64,000 nucleotides of DNA from Prochlorococcus sp. AG-402-O21 (GTDB lineage: Bacteria; Cyanobacteriota; Cyanobacteriia; PCC-6307; Cyanobiaceae), in the NCBI GenBank assembly GCA_003216375.1, contig QCIZ01000003.1:62001-126000 (forward strand), written 5' to 3'. Numbering within the stretch: position 1 is the stretch's first letter; the number at the start of each line of letters is the position of its first letter. The notes beneath the pieces are model-generated. The model was not told the DNA's origin and did no database searches. It was given only the letters and a program-made list of their open reading frames with translations. Positions 1 through 9,483 of this stretch are shown here, one piece after another. Both the position numbers and the translations under genes were made by a program.

Positions 1-75
1 TCAATCAAAAGAAAAAACGCATGAGATTATTAATCCGGCAACTGAAAGAAATAATTGATATTAAAAATTTATTTT

Positions 76-1470
76 TCAATCAGTCCCAATCATAAATTTT
101 GGATTAGTGAGATTATCAAATTCTTCTGGATCGATATATTTTAGTTGACTTGATGCTTCTCTTAGACTGAGATTCTTTTCATGTGCTAATTGAGCAATTT
201 GACTTGCTTTTTCGTATCCGATTGATGGAGTTAATGCAGTAATAAGCATTAAAGAATGATCTAGATATTGTTTAATTTTTGGTTTATTGGGTTGAATACC
301 CTCAATCATATTTACTCTGCAACTTTTACATGCAGTTTGAATAAGATTAATACTTTTTAAAATGTTGTATCCAATTAGTGGCTTATAAACGTTCATTTGT
401 AGATGTCCACCACTTCCTGCCATTGATACTGAGGCATCCATACCAATTATTTGTGTACATACCATTGCCATGGCTTCGCATTGAGTAGGATTGATTTTTC
501 CAGGCATTATTGAGCTACCAGGCTCATTGGCAGGTAGCTGTAGCTCTGATAATCCAGCTCTTGGCCCACAAGATAAAAGTCGAAGATCATTAACAATTTT
601 GAGAAAAGTTACGGCTAATAATTTTAGTTGGGACATTATATTTACAAGACCATCATGGCTAGCCATGATGGCAAATTTATTAGCTGCTGCTTGAAAGGGT
701 AAATTTGTTTCTCTAGAGATATCAAGAGCAATGAGGTTATCGAAATTTTTTGGAGCATTTATTCCTGTTCCAATAGCGGTTCCTCCCAGTGGAAGTGAAT
801 AAAGTTCTTCGAGGTTGATTTCAATGCGTCCTAATGCAGTTTCTAACTGACTTGACCAAGCAGAGACTTCTTGTCCCAGAGTAAGGGGTACTGCATCTTG
901 AAGATGTGTTCGTCCTATTTTTATAAGATCCTTCCATTCATGACTTTTTTGATGAAATAAATCAATGAGCTTTTTTAATTCGGGTATTAAGGTCTTTTTC
1001 AAATTAATTATTGTGGCTATCTGTATAGCTGCTGGGAAAACGTCATTAGTAGATTGAGAGCGATTGACATGATCATTGGGATGTAGTGGGTCATGACTAC
1101 CTAAAGGATTATTTAAACGCTTTGAAGCTATATTGCTTATTACCTCATTTACGTTCATATTTGTTTGGGTTCCACTGCCTGTTTGCCAGACTTTCAAAGG
1201 AAATTGATCATCATATTTACCTTTAATAATTTCTGAACTTGCTTCAGTGATAAATTGTGCGATTTCTTTATCTATTAGACCTAAATGATTGTTTACTCGG
1301 GCTGCAGAGGCTTTTATTTGGGCAATTGCATGAATAATCTCAAGGGGTACGACCTCATCACCGATATCAAAATTTAATATTGATCTTTGGGTTTGAGCTC
1401 CCCATAGAGCATCTTCTGGCACAGAAATTGAACCTAGACTATCTTTCTCAAGCCTTTGCATATTAGACAT
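76..1470 (-). CDS. fumC: Fumarate hydratase class II
   Basis: Interconverts fumarate and malate in the cytosol. The 464-residue length is normal for the class II (oxygen-stable, iron-free) enzymes. The superfamily signature GSSIMPGKINPT is present about two thirds of the way along, and GSGTQTNMNVNEV and the GRTHLQDA block match fumarase substrate-binding segments. The start ATG gives MSNMQRLEKDSLGSI, typical of FumC. It lies downstream of purB on the same strand with a 125-bp gap. Both enzymes belong to the same fold superfamily and both release fumarate or use it, so their adjacency links purine synthesis and fumarate recycling. Confidence 0.97.
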   Translation of the reverse strand: MSNMQRLEKDSLGSISVPEDALWGAQTQRSILNFDIGDEVVPLEIIHAIAQIKASAARVNNHLGLIDKEIAQFITEASSEIIKGKYDDQFPLKVWQTGSGTQTNMNVNEVISNIASKRLNNPLGSHDPLHPNDHVNRSQSTNDVFPAAIQIATIINLKKTLIPELKKLIDLFHQKSHEWKDLIKIGRTHLQDAVPLTLGQEVSAWSSQLETALGRIEINLEELYSLPLGGTAIGTGINAPKNFDNLIALDISRETNLPFQAAANKFAIMASHDGLVNIMSQLKLLAVTFLKIVNDLRLLSCGPRAGLSELQLPANEPGSSIMPGKINPTQCEAMAMVCTQIIGMDASVSMAGSGGHLQMNVYKPLIGYNILKSINLIQTACKSCRVNMIEGIQPNKPKIKQYLDHSLMLITALTPSIGYEKASQIAQLAHEKNLSLREASSQLKYIDPEEFDNLTNPKFMIGTD

Positions 1471-1595
1471 TGATCTTGGTTTGAAAATTTAAAGTTACCT
1501 AGGGAATAATGATTATAGCTATGGATTTTAGTTAAATCTATTGCTATACCCTTTGATATTCTACTGACTAATATTAATTGATTCAGCTTCTGTAG

Positions 1596-2891
1596 TTATA
1601 AACCAAGTCTATCCCAAATTACCTTCAAATTCGATTGATGTAATTCAGTTGAAAAGCATTCAGAAAGTTGATCTGGTGAGAGACTATTCATTACCTCTGG
1701 ATCATTCTCAAGGTTTTTTTGGAAATTGCCTTCAGGTTGATTCCATGCTGTATGAGCATGCTTTTGTACTAATCGATAAGAATCCTCGCGACTCATCCCA
1801 TTCTCAACTAAAGCCAAAAGAACTCTTTGACTAAAGACTACTCCACCATAAATATTTAAATTATTCAGCATATTATTCGGATAAACGCCAAGCCCTTTAA
1901 TTATCGCTGTCATTTCAGTGATCATAAAATGAAGAGTAATAGACGTGTCTGGGAGCATTAATCTTTCATTGGAACTGTGGCTAATATCTCTTTCATGCCA
2001 TAGAGCTACATTTTCGAGGGCTGCAATCACATAACTTCTTAAAACTCTTGATAGACCGCTTACTCTTTCACTGCGTATAGGATTTCTTTTATGAGGCATG
2101 GCAGAGCTACCTTTTTGACCTTTGGCAAAGTTTTCCTCTACCTCAAGGACATCTGTTCTTTGAAGGTTTCTAATTTCTGTAGAAAAACGATCTAATGAAG
2201 ATCCAATTAAAGCAAGAATCTGAACATAATTAGCATGCCTATCTCTTGAGATAACTTGAGTACTAGCTGTATCAACCTCAAGCTCCAGAAGTTCGCAAGT
2301 TATTCTTTCTATTTCTGGATCGGTGTTCGCATATGTCCCCATGGCACCGCTAATTTGCCCAACGGCTATATCTTTTTCGAGACTGTTTAGCCTGTCTTTG
2401 TTCCTGAGAGTTTCGGCTAGCCATCCTGCAAGCTTGAACCCAAAAGTAATTGGTTCTCCATGAATCGCATGAGAACGACCAATCATTACGGTGCTCTTAT
2501 GCTGTCTTGCTAGATCTCTAATAGCTTCTTCAAGCAATAAAAGCTCTTTTTTTAAAAGTTTTACTGATGACTTTAATTGAAGTGCAAGACCTGTATCGAG
2601 GACATCGCTACTTGTCATGCCAACATGTATGTATCGACCAGCATCTCCAACATATTCATTCACATTTGTTAGAAAAGCAATTACGTCATGTCGAACTTCG
2701 GCTTCTATTTCGAGTATGCGTTCAGGTGTGAAATTTGCCTGTGATCGAATAGTTTCCATTGCATTAAGAGGGATTTTCCCTAATTTGCAATTGGCCTCAC
2801 ATGCGGCTATTTCAACATCAAGCCAAGTTTGGTATTTGGCTTTTTCAGACCAAATATTTCCCATCTCTGGGTTTGTGTAACGCTCAATCAA
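1596..2891 (-). CDS. purB: Adenylosuccinate lyase
   Basis: Catalyses two fumarate-releasing steps of purine synthesis (SAICAR to AICAR, adenylosuccinate to AMP). The 431-residue protein begins MIERYTNPEMGNIWSE, a PurB N-terminus. It carries the signature GSSAMPHKRNPIRSE, which has the catalytic flexible-loop serine, and HVGMTSSDVLDT and GRSHAIHGEP motifs. Adenylosuccinate lyase and not argininosuccinate lyase or fumarase is indicated by the MPHKRNP form of the signature. A small conserved gene lies 43 bp upstream and fumC lies downstream on the same strand. Confidence 0.97.
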   Translation of the reverse strand: MIERYTNPEMGNIWSEKAKYQTWLDVEIAACEANCKLGKIPLNAMETIRSQANFTPERILEIEAEVRHDVIAFLTNVNEYVGDAGRYIHVGMTSSDVLDTGLALQLKSSVKLLKKELLLLEEAIRDLARQHKSTVMIGRSHAIHGEPITFGFKLAGWLAETLRNKDRLNSLEKDIAVGQISGAMGTYANTDPEIERITCELLELEVDTASTQVISRDRHANYVQILALIGSSLDRFSTEIRNLQRTDVLEVEENFAKGQKGSSAMPHKRNPIRSERVSGLSRVLRSYVIAALENVALWHERDISHSSNERLMLPDTSITLHFMITEMTAIIKGLGVYPNNMLNNLNIYGGVVFSQRVLLALVENGMSREDSYRLVQKHAHTAWNQPEGNFQKNLENDPEVMNSLSPDQLSECFSTELHQSNLKVIWDRLGL

Positions 2892-2934
2892 AGTGCTACA
2901 AAGTTAAAGGTTACTTTAATTTAGGTCGTCAAGG

Positions 2935-3195
2935 TCAAGCTGACTTGAGTCTATTGTGTTCAACTTCCCAATGCACATATCTTCCCCAAGTCTGCTGTCT
3001 TACCCTGCACCTTCCTCCTTTGCAATCAATTACTTGGAAGGGCGGCAAATCGTTAGGTTGATTCGCAAATTTTGCAAAACTTCCTGGAGGCAAAAGTTGA
3101 AGCACTTCTCCATTTTGCTGTTTTGGTGTTAGATGAAAATGTCCATGGCTAGATAGCTCATTTTCATTTGTGGGATGCCTGAGCTTTTTAGACAA
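2935..3195 (-). CDS. Small conserved hypothetical protein
   Basis: An 86-residue soluble protein with no recognised domain. The C-terminal half is unusual, with a VIDCKGGRCRVRQQTWG segment and a WEVEHNRL tail rich in Trp, Arg and Cys. This compact basic patch suggests a conserved cyanobacterial protein and not a chance ORF. It sits 43 bp upstream of purB in the same direction and is divergent from the TlyA gene. No function is assigned. Confidence 0.7.
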   Translation of the reverse strand: MSKKLRHPTNENELSSHGHFHLTPKQQNGEVLQLLPPGSFAKFANQPNDLPPFQVIDCKGGRCRVRQQTWGRYVHWEVEHNRLKSA

Positions 3196-3290
3196 AACCT
3201 TTGATCAATTGATTAGATTCTCTATTGAAAATGAGAATTATTTCGACTTCTGCGGTTTTTGTTCCGTTTCCTGTTTGTTTTTGTAAACAA

Positions 3291-4085
3291 ATGACTAAAA
3301 AATCGCGATTAGATCTTCACTTGCTGACCAAAGGATTAGTTAAATCTCGTCAAGAAGCACAGAAGCTCATTAGGGCTGGCAAGGTTAAAACGATCAATGG
3401 ACAAATCCTTGATAAGCCAGGGCAAGAAGTTTTAAAAGATCTTGAGATAGAAGTTACGCAGCCTTTGAAGTATGTATCACGTGGAGGTGAAAAGTTGGCT
3501 GCAGCGTTTAATCAATTTCCCATTGTTATTAAAAATCGAGTTTGTTTAGATGCTGGGATTTCAACTGGTGGTTTTACAGATTGTCTTTTGCAATTAGGTG
3601 CAGAAAAGGTTTATGGGATTGATGTTGGTTATGGCCAAACTGCATGGAGCATTAGAAATGATCCAAGAGTTGTTCTTTTAGAACGCACTAATATTAGACA
3701 TTTAACTCCTGAAAAATTATTTAATGATGGTGACCCAATCCCAGACTTTGCAGTGGCTGACTTGTCTTTTATCTCTCTAAAAATTGTTTTGCCAAGTTTT
3801 AAAGCTCTTCTTTGCAATGTCAGGTCTGAATTACTTGTATTAGTGAAACCTCAATTTGAGGTTGGTAAAGACAAAGTTGGCAAGGGTGGTGTCGTTCGTG
3901 ATCAGTCTTTGCATCTTGAAGCTATAGAAGGAGTCGTGAATGAATCTAAACAATATGGCTGGTACCTAAAAGGAGTCATACCATCACCTTTAAAGGGACC
4001 TGCAGGTAATCAAGAATATTTACTTTGGATGGACGATAAATCTAGAGGGGTAAATAATATCGAACAGTTGTTGAACTTTGCTTGA
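3291..4085 (+). CDS. tlyA: TlyA-family rRNA 2'-O-methyltransferase (hemolysin A type)
   Basis: An N-terminal S4 RNA-binding domain (RLDLHLLTKGLVKSRQEAQK, residues about 5-65) is followed by an FtsJ/RrmJ-like SAM methyltransferase domain with the motif-I segment LDAGISTGGFTDCLL. The family methylates ribose in 16S and 23S rRNA; older annotations call it hemolysin. The frame is open from 3225, but MTKKSRLDLHL at 3291 is the usual family start and the upstream extension (VFVPFPVCFC) looks non-coding, so 3291 is preferred (264 residues). It ends two bases before the convergent glnB stop. Confidence 0.92.
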   Translation: MTKKSRLDLHLLTKGLVKSRQEAQKLIRAGKVKTINGQILDKPGQEVLKDLEIEVTQPLKYVSRGGEKLAAAFNQFPIVIKNRVCLDAGISTGGFTDCLLQLGAEKVYGIDVGYGQTAWSIRNDPRVVLLERTNIRHLTPEKLFNDGDPIPDFAVADLSFISLKIVLPSFKALLCNVRSELLVLVKPQFEVGKDKVGKGGVVRDQSLHLEAIEGVVNESKQYGWYLKGVIPSPLKGPAGNQEYLLWMDDKSRGVNNIEQLLNFA

Positions 4086-4087
4086 GT

Positions 4088-4453
<366 letters not shown>

Positions 4454-4468
4454 TTAAATAATTTTTGA

Positions 4469-4696
4469 TCAGATTTTGTCTATTTGACTTAGAGAATTGA
4501 TGAAATTTACATTTAGTCCAGCATTTGTTGCATCTTTACAAAGCATTTGAGCATCCTTGGTAGGAATTATTACGAGCCCATTACTGATTAATTCCCAATG
4601 CTGTGATTCAAAATGAGTTTGTAGCCAAAGGATTCCATGAACAGTTTTCGGTTCTATTTGAGTTCCATTTTTCTTGTCAGAAAGACTGATGTCCAT
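4469..4696 (-). CDS. Small hypothetical protein upstream of glnB
   Basis: A 75-residue soluble protein with no recognised family. It contains a short hydrophobic/aromatic core (GILWLQTHFESQHWELI) and a VIIPTKDAQMLCKDATNAG segment that could form a small alpha/beta fold. It lies 42 bp upstream of glnB on the same strand, so the two may be cotranscribed. An NtcA-type GTA-N8-TAC sequence lies 51 bp before its ATG. The context suggests a link to nitrogen status, but this is inference only. Confidence 0.65.
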   Translation of the reverse strand: MDISLSDKKNGTQIEPKTVHGILWLQTHFESQHWELISNGLVIIPTKDAQMLCKDATNAGLNVNFINSLSQIDKI

Positions 4697-4746
4697 ACAA
4701 AATTTTGTTTATACATCTATTAGGGGGGATAGCGTGGATAAGTTTT

Positions 4747-4760
4747 GTAAGCGATGATAC
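4747..4760 (-). promoter_or_regulatory. Candidate NtcA box (GTA-N8-TAC) upstream of the orf-glnB pair
   Basis: The plus strand reads GTAAGCGATGATAC, an exact match to the NtcA consensus GTA-N8-TAC. It lies 51 bp from the start of the 75-residue gene that precedes glnB. On the minus strand a TAATAG sequence follows about 24 bp downstream, roughly where an NtcA-dependent -10 box would be. glnB is an NtcA target in many cyanobacteria. The match is short and could occur by chance; it could also serve the divergent queF gene, though no good -10 is seen on that side. Confidence 0.45.
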
Positions 4761-4878
4761 AAATCGGCTTTTTCCCGTCATTTTGATGCTTTTTGATTAG
4801 AAGAATTTATTTTAGGGTTGCATTTTTAAACAAGTTTTTAACTAGTGTGTTAATTATCAAAGCTATTCAAATGTTTCT

Positions 4879-5295
4879 ATGTACGAAGAAGATACCAAAG
4901 AGGAAATTATGTATGGGGAAAGGGAAATAGAGGCTGGGAGCTTGATTTGTTTCCCTAATCCAAGTAGGGAAAGAGACTATGAAATCTCAATAGATTTCCC
5001 TGAATTCACATGTAAGTGTCCTTTTTCGGGTTATCCTGATTTCGCAACTTTGAGAATTGTATATCAACCTAATAAGAAGGTTATTGAATTAAAAGCAATT
5101 AAACTTTATTTAAATAGCTTTCGTGAAAAGAGAATATCCCATGAAGAAGTTGCAAATAAAATAATAGATGACTTTGTTGAAGTTTCTGAGCCTAAGTGGA
5201 TGCAATTAGAAGCTGATTTTAATCCTAGAGGAAATGTTCACACTATTATTAGAGTATGTCATGGAAAAAGAAATAGTTTAGAGCTAACTATTTAG
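4879..5295 (+). CDS. queF: NADPH-dependent 7-cyano-7-deazaguanine (preQ0) reductase
   Basis: Reduces the nitrile preQ0 to the amine preQ1 in queuosine synthesis for tRNA wobble modification. The 138-residue length fits the short single-domain (YkvM-type) QueF. The catalytic Cys is in CPFSGYPDFATL, with the conserved aspartate of the same motif. The family motif for NADPH binding appears as ELKAIKLYLNSFREKRISHE. The last 12 bases overlap the 3' end of the convergent ccs1 gene. Confidence 0.95.
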   Translation: MYEEDTKEEIMYGEREIEAGSLICFPNPSRERDYEISIDFPEFTCKCPFSGYPDFATLRIVYQPNKKVIELKAIKLYLNSFREKRISHEEVANKIIDDFVEVSEPKWMQLEADFNPRGNVHTIIRVCHGKRNSLELTI

Positions 5296-6564
5296 TAAAG
5301 TAATAAATTTAGGCAATTCTTTCGATAAACCGGAAAGATTCCTATTGCTTAAGCAACCTATATAAATAAGCGATTTTTCTTTTTCATGTAATACCCAAAT
5401 CTTCTTAGTAGAAATTATACTTAGTGAACCACCAATTAATATTATAGCGAAACTGGTATATACCATCGGTACTCCTGGGTCACGTTTTAAAAGTAATCCA
5501 CTGCTTGGAATGATATTGATTATCTTAATAGAAATATTTTTTACTTTTGCTTCCTTATTTATACTCAAACTTGTAAGTCTTGTACCATCATTATCAAAAA
5601 TTGTTACTGGCCCTAATTCACTCGTGACTGTTAATAAAATTTGGTTTTCTCCTCCAATCTTTGTAGGTATGATAGTTCCCCAAACTTGTTCCCCTAACTC
5701 AGGAATAGGTTTTATTGGAACTTGTAATTTAGGACTACTATCAATTTCAATAGTTATTGCAGATAATGACCAGTCGGCTTGATATAATGTTAATCCTTTG
5801 TACCTTAATGGATAATTAACACTAATCTCCTGTTCTTCATCATTGCCATTAGGTTCAATAACTTTTACTATCGATCTATACTGCTCAGCCCTTCCTTGAG
5901 GGTCTCTTTCAATCTGAAACTTTTGCAATTTAATAGTTAATTCTTTCTCTTCATTATTGTTTAATAAATCTATTGATCTTCCAGGGGCTAAGAATCTTTC
6001 TATGGTTTTCCCATTTAATGATCCGTAAGTTGCTCCTATCATTAATAGGATCATACCTAGATGAATTAATATAGGTCCTAATCTACCAATTACGCCTTGT
6101 CTGGCAGCTATTCTTCCTTCCTTCTCTTTGACATTCCAACCTTGCTTCTTTAAATTAATTGAAAAATTTTCTAAGCTTTTAGAAGGATTATTAGTTTTAA
6201 TTGTTTGAGCTATGGAAAGCTTTGCTATTTGACGAGGCGATTTATAATCGATCCAGCTTAATGCTGATTTAAGTATAGGTAATTGTCGTCTAAAACTACA
6301 AACTGCAAGAGCTAAACCAAGCCAGGTAAGTAGCAACAAAAACCAAAAACTTGTATAAATATGATTCAATTCAAAAAGTATTAATATATTTCCGTTGATC
6401 ACACCAAAAAGAGGATTTTTATTGAAATTATCATAATAGAATTGATTTGATTCTTGTTGAGGTATTAAAGTTCCCGCCGCACAAGAAATTGCTATTAATA
6501 ATAATAGTAATATCGCAATCTTTAAGCTAGAGAGCCAGTTTAAAACTTGGCTAATTTTCTTCAT
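5284..6564 (-). CDS. ccs1: Cytochrome c biogenesis protein Ccs1/CcsB (ResB family)
   Basis: A 426-residue membrane protein of the System II cytochrome c maturation machinery, which with CcsA delivers heme to apocytochromes on the lumen/periplasmic side. There are N-terminal hydrophobic spans (residues about 15-35 and 70-90), another near 165, a large soluble domain, and a last span near 370. The LIPQQESNQFYYDNF region after the first span and the GRLGPILIHLGMILLMIGA segment are typical of Ccs1. It lies 5 bp downstream of ccdA, the thiol-reducing partner of the same pathway, so these form an operon. Confidence 0.93.
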   Translation of the reverse strand: MKKISQVLNWLSSLKIAILLLLLIAISCAAGTLIPQQESNQFYYDNFNKNPLFGVINGNILILFELNHIYTSFWFLLLLTWLGLALAVCSFRRQLPILKSALSWIDYKSPRQIAKLSIAQTIKTNNPSKSLENFSINLKKQGWNVKEKEGRIAARQGVIGRLGPILIHLGMILLMIGATYGSLNGKTIERFLAPGRSIDLLNNNEEKELTIKLQKFQIERDPQGRAEQYRSIVKVIEPNGNDEEQEISVNYPLRYKGLTLYQADWSLSAITIEIDSSPKLQVPIKPIPELGEQVWGTIIPTKIGGENQILLTVTSELGPVTIFDNDGTRLTSLSINKEAKVKNISIKIINIIPSSGLLLKRDPGVPMVYTSFAIILIGGSLSIISTKKIWVLHEKEKSLIYIGCLSNRNLSGLSKELPKFITLLNS

Positions 6565-6569
6565 CTAGT

Positions 6570-7310
6570 TTATATCCAAATAGAAAGAAGGCTTATAAGA
6601 CCTACGCTTAATAAAATCACCCCACTAATTGGTGGAACCCATTTCCCAATAGGTCTTAATGATAATAATTTTGGAATACTCGCTGCAAAAGTACCTGCAA
6701 TAAATAAAGGAACAATTTGCCCAATTGCAAAGCTAGCAAGAAAAATTGTGCCACTAAGTGGGTTTCCTTCTTTCGCAACCCAGGCGAGAAGAACAGCTAG
6801 GACAGGAGTAGTGCAGGGCGAGGAGGCTAATCCAAAAGCTAAACCAGCTGAAACTGGTGCGCAAGAAGGCGGGACTTTGCTTGTCCAAATGTCAGGGTCA
6901 GGACCAGATGGAAGTGAGAATTTTAAAAGCCCAAGAAGATTAAGACCCATAACTATTGCTAAAAGACTAATAAAAATTGAAAAGAAACCAGGTAATTGGC
7001 CATAGATTTTTCCTAAAAAACCGCTTAGACTTCCCAATATCACAAGTGATACAACTATTCCTCCGCAGAAACTAATAGTTTTTTGTAAAGGTTTTTGCTT
7101 GTTTTTAAATCCAGCTAAATATGCAACTGTTATTGGTAAAAGTGATAATGAGCAGGGTCCTAAACTAGTCAAAAGTCCTCCAGTGAAGACTATCAGTAGT
7201 GTTAAAGGGGTTGGATCATTTAGACCATTATTAATTATCTGCTCGCCATGACGAGTCAAATCAGAGAAAATTAAACTTATAGAAGAAATGCCCAAAAAAA
7301 GATTTGCCAC
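6570..7310 (-). CDS. ccdA: Thiol:disulfide interchange membrane protein CcdA
   Basis: A 246-residue, about six-span membrane protein that passes electrons across the thylakoid or plasma membrane to keep apocytochrome c cysteines reduced. The two redox cysteines are visible in GPCSLSLLP and in SSPCTTPVLAVLL, each near the start of a three-helix repeat, as in the CcdA/DsbD family. It is followed 5 bp later by ccs1, with which it acts in System II cytochrome c assembly. ftsW lies just upstream on the same strand. Confidence 0.94.
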   Translation of the reverse strand: MANLFLGISSISLIFSDLTRHGEQIINNGLNDPTPLTLLIVFTGGLLTSLGPCSLSLLPITVAYLAGFKNKQKPLQKTISFCGGIVVSLVILGSLSGFLGKIYGQLPGFFSIFISLLAIVMGLNLLGLLKFSLPSGPDPDIWTSKVPPSCAPVSAGLAFGLASSPCTTPVLAVLLAWVAKEGNPLSGTIFLASFAIGQIVPLFIAGTFAASIPKLLSLRPIGKWVPPISGVILLSVGLISLLSIWI

Positions 7311-7344
7311 AACAAGTTCCTTCTCCAGATTATCTATTTAAAAG

Positions 7345-8562
7345 TCAATTAGAGGAATTTTTAACTAATAAATCTGAAGATTCAATAGAGCATCTGACCA
7401 ATAAGGCAGCTATTAGTAAGCTTGAAATTAATGAGTTTCCCCCATAACTGATCAAAGGGAACGGTAGACCAGTCGTAGGCATTGCACCTGAAGAGACAGC
7501 AATGTGCATAATTGATTGGCCTACAAGAATAGTACCTGATCCAATAGAGATTAGTTTAGAATAATTATTCCTGCAATTAAGGGATATTTTAAGAGTTAAA
7601 TATGCAATTACCAGTAGAAATGATAAAAGTAAAATAGATCCAAAAAATCCAAATTCCTCAGCAAAAACAGCAAATATAAAATCAGTACTTCTGTATGGTA
7701 GATATTGTAATTTTTGCATTGATAGGCCATATCCTTCTCCAAATAACCCACCCGAACCAATAGCATAAAGACTCTGAATTAATTGATAGCCACTTTCTTG
7801 AGGGTCTTTCCAAGGGTTAATAAATGATAATATACGACTTTGTTGATAAGTATTAAAAAAAATACTTATTGAACCAATAGTCAACCCAGATAAAGCTGTA
7901 TTGAAAAGATGTCGGAAATTAATACCAGCGGCTAGGGCAATCATCCAAAGTAATATTCCTGTTAATGCTGCAGTGCTTAAATTGGGCTGTTTTATTATTA
8001 ATAAAATAATGGAAGCAAAAATAGTTAACCAAAAAAGTTTTTTTTCTGAATTTATCCTTTCCCATTGACCAAAAAGTTTTGCACTTTGAAGAATAATAAA
8101 AGGTTTAATTAATTCCGATGGTTGAACTTGGATTGGGCCGATGATTAACCATCGAGTAGATCCATTAACAGTACTACCGAAAAAACTTGTTGAGGCAATC
8201 AGCAGCATTCCTATCAAAAGCAAAGGACCTGAGAGCCTAAGCCAGTTTTTTAGTTGGATATTGATTGCCAGATAAAAAATGCTCCAACTAGCTAACAGCC
8301 AGATTATTTGTCTTTTTATGTAATAAGAACCTTCACCCATCTCCCTAGTGGCTACCCACCAACTAGCGGATCCAAGTATGAAAATTCCTGAAATGCTCCA
8401 AAAGGCGATTAATCCCATTATTAATCGTCCCTCCTTTGGCCAAAAAGGCCAAGGCAATGGAAGAATCTTTTTGTTTATTAAATTAGTCAGATAATCTTTT
8501 GATTCGCGAGCATTTCCCTTTTTGGATTCAAATAGAATTTTTTTATTAGAAATATTACTCAA
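7345..8562 (-). CDS. ftsW: FtsW/RodA/SpoVE-family peptidoglycan polymerase
   Basis: A SEDS-family integral membrane glycosyltransferase of 405 residues that polymerises septal peptidoglycan from lipid II. About ten membrane spans follow a polar N-terminal tail of 40 residues. Family landmarks include GSTRWLIIGPIQVQPSELIK, which contains the conserved segment around the catalytic region, and the C-terminal SSGAMPTTGLPFPLISYGG. FtsW is preferred over RodA because of the MPTTGLPFP form and the long N-terminal tail. It lies 34 bp upstream of ccdA on the same strand and diverges from the ATP synthase operon. Confidence 0.92.
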   Translation of the reverse strand: MSNISNKKILFESKKGNARESKDYLTNLINKKILPLPWPFWPKEGRLIMGLIAFWSISGIFILGSASWWVATREMGEGSYYIKRQIIWLLASWSIFYLAINIQLKNWLRLSGPLLLIGMLLIASTSFFGSTVNGSTRWLIIGPIQVQPSELIKPFIILQSAKLFGQWERINSEKKLFWLTIFASIILLIIKQPNLSTAALTGILLWMIALAAGINFRHLFNTALSGLTIGSISIFFNTYQQSRILSFINPWKDPQESGYQLIQSLYAIGSGGLFGEGYGLSMQKLQYLPYRSTDFIFAVFAEEFGFFGSILLLSFLLVIAYLTLKISLNCRNNYSKLISIGSGTILVGQSIMHIAVSSGAMPTTGLPFPLISYGGNSLISSLLIAALLVRCSIESSDLLVKNSSN

Positions 8563-8987
8563 AGGATCTTTTGCTTATATACCATTGAGCCGCCAAATTC
8601 CTATTTTGCCAAGTCTTTAAACTTGAATTGATTTACTTTTTTATTGAATCCCACAAAATCTAAGAAGTTTTCATGTATTAAATTTGATTGTTTGTTTTAT
8701 TTTTAAGATTAAAAAAATAGATCAATAATTAATTATTTAATTTTATATCCTCAGTATTAAATCTTTAAATAAACTATAGATTGATTTAGATTAGATAACT
8801 AAAACAGTCCTTAATTTTTTTTCACTATTTGTTAAATTAACAAATTTTTCAATTGTTTCAAGAAAATTTTTTTTGTTTTGATGCAAGTCTCGTGATAGAT
8901 TCCCCGGGCCTTTGCAGAGAGCTTAGGTGTCTTGTTTGCAAAACAACTTCTCAATATCACTAAGTAACTCCCTAAGGAGGAATTTTT
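8563..8987. other. 425-bp divergent intergenic region between ftsW and the ATP synthase operon
   Basis: No convincing ORF is seen. The region is strongly AT-rich and must hold promoters for both directions. It contains a 9+9 dyad (ATTTGTTAA, one base, TTAACAAAT) at 8827-8845 followed by TTTTTC, and a smaller dyad TTGTTT-GCA-AAACAA near 8932-8946. A strong Shine-Dalgarno AAGGAGG at about 8973 sets the GTG start of atp1. Confidence 0.6.
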
Positions 8988-9407
8988 GTGGCATCTGAGA
9001 CTGTTGATAGTTGCTCAAGTCATGATCCTCTTCTGGATATTGATTCATCGGACTCATCCTCCGGAGTCAAATCAGACGAATATCTTGAACTTCAATTTCG
9101 AGTATTCCGTCTTGCATTCTTATTGACTATTTTTTCTGTTGGCATAGCTGGTTTCTTTTGGGGAATCCATGTTAGTGCAAGCCTATTAATTGGTGCTTTA
9201 TCAGGAATTTTTTATTTTCGCTTGCTTGCTCGCGGAGTTGGAAGATTAGGTACTTCATCAAAAATCGTCGGTAAAGTCCAGTTGTTAGTTCCGGTTCTTT
9301 TGGTTTTGGTATCTTCTAGATTTCCTCAACTTGATTTGATTCCGGCTTTATTAGGATTTTTGCTTTATAAACCAGCGTTAATTATTCAGTTTCTATCAAT
9401 GCCGTAA
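8988..9407 (+). CDS. atp1: ATP synthase assembly protein I (Atp1-like)
   Basis: A 139-residue membrane protein at the head of the ATP synthase operon. A polar, Ser/Asp-rich N-terminus of about 40 residues precedes four hydrophobic segments. The family assists assembly of the c-ring in other bacteria and is not an enzyme subunit. The GTG start at 8988 is supported by AAGGAGG eight bases upstream. The gene is 76 bp before the a subunit. The N-terminal tail is variable in this family. Confidence 0.88.
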   Translation: MASETVDSCSSHDPLLDIDSSDSSSGVKSDEYLELQFRVFRLAFLLTIFSVGIAGFFWGIHVSASLLIGALSGIFYFRLLARGVGRLGTSSKIVGKVQLLVPVLLVLVSSRFPQLDLIPALLGFLLYKPALIIQFLSMP

Positions 9408-9483
9408 GTGCTTTATTAGAAATCAAATTTTTAAGTTTTGTTTGTTTGGCCATTCTTTTCTACGCAACCTAACTTCCAGATAA

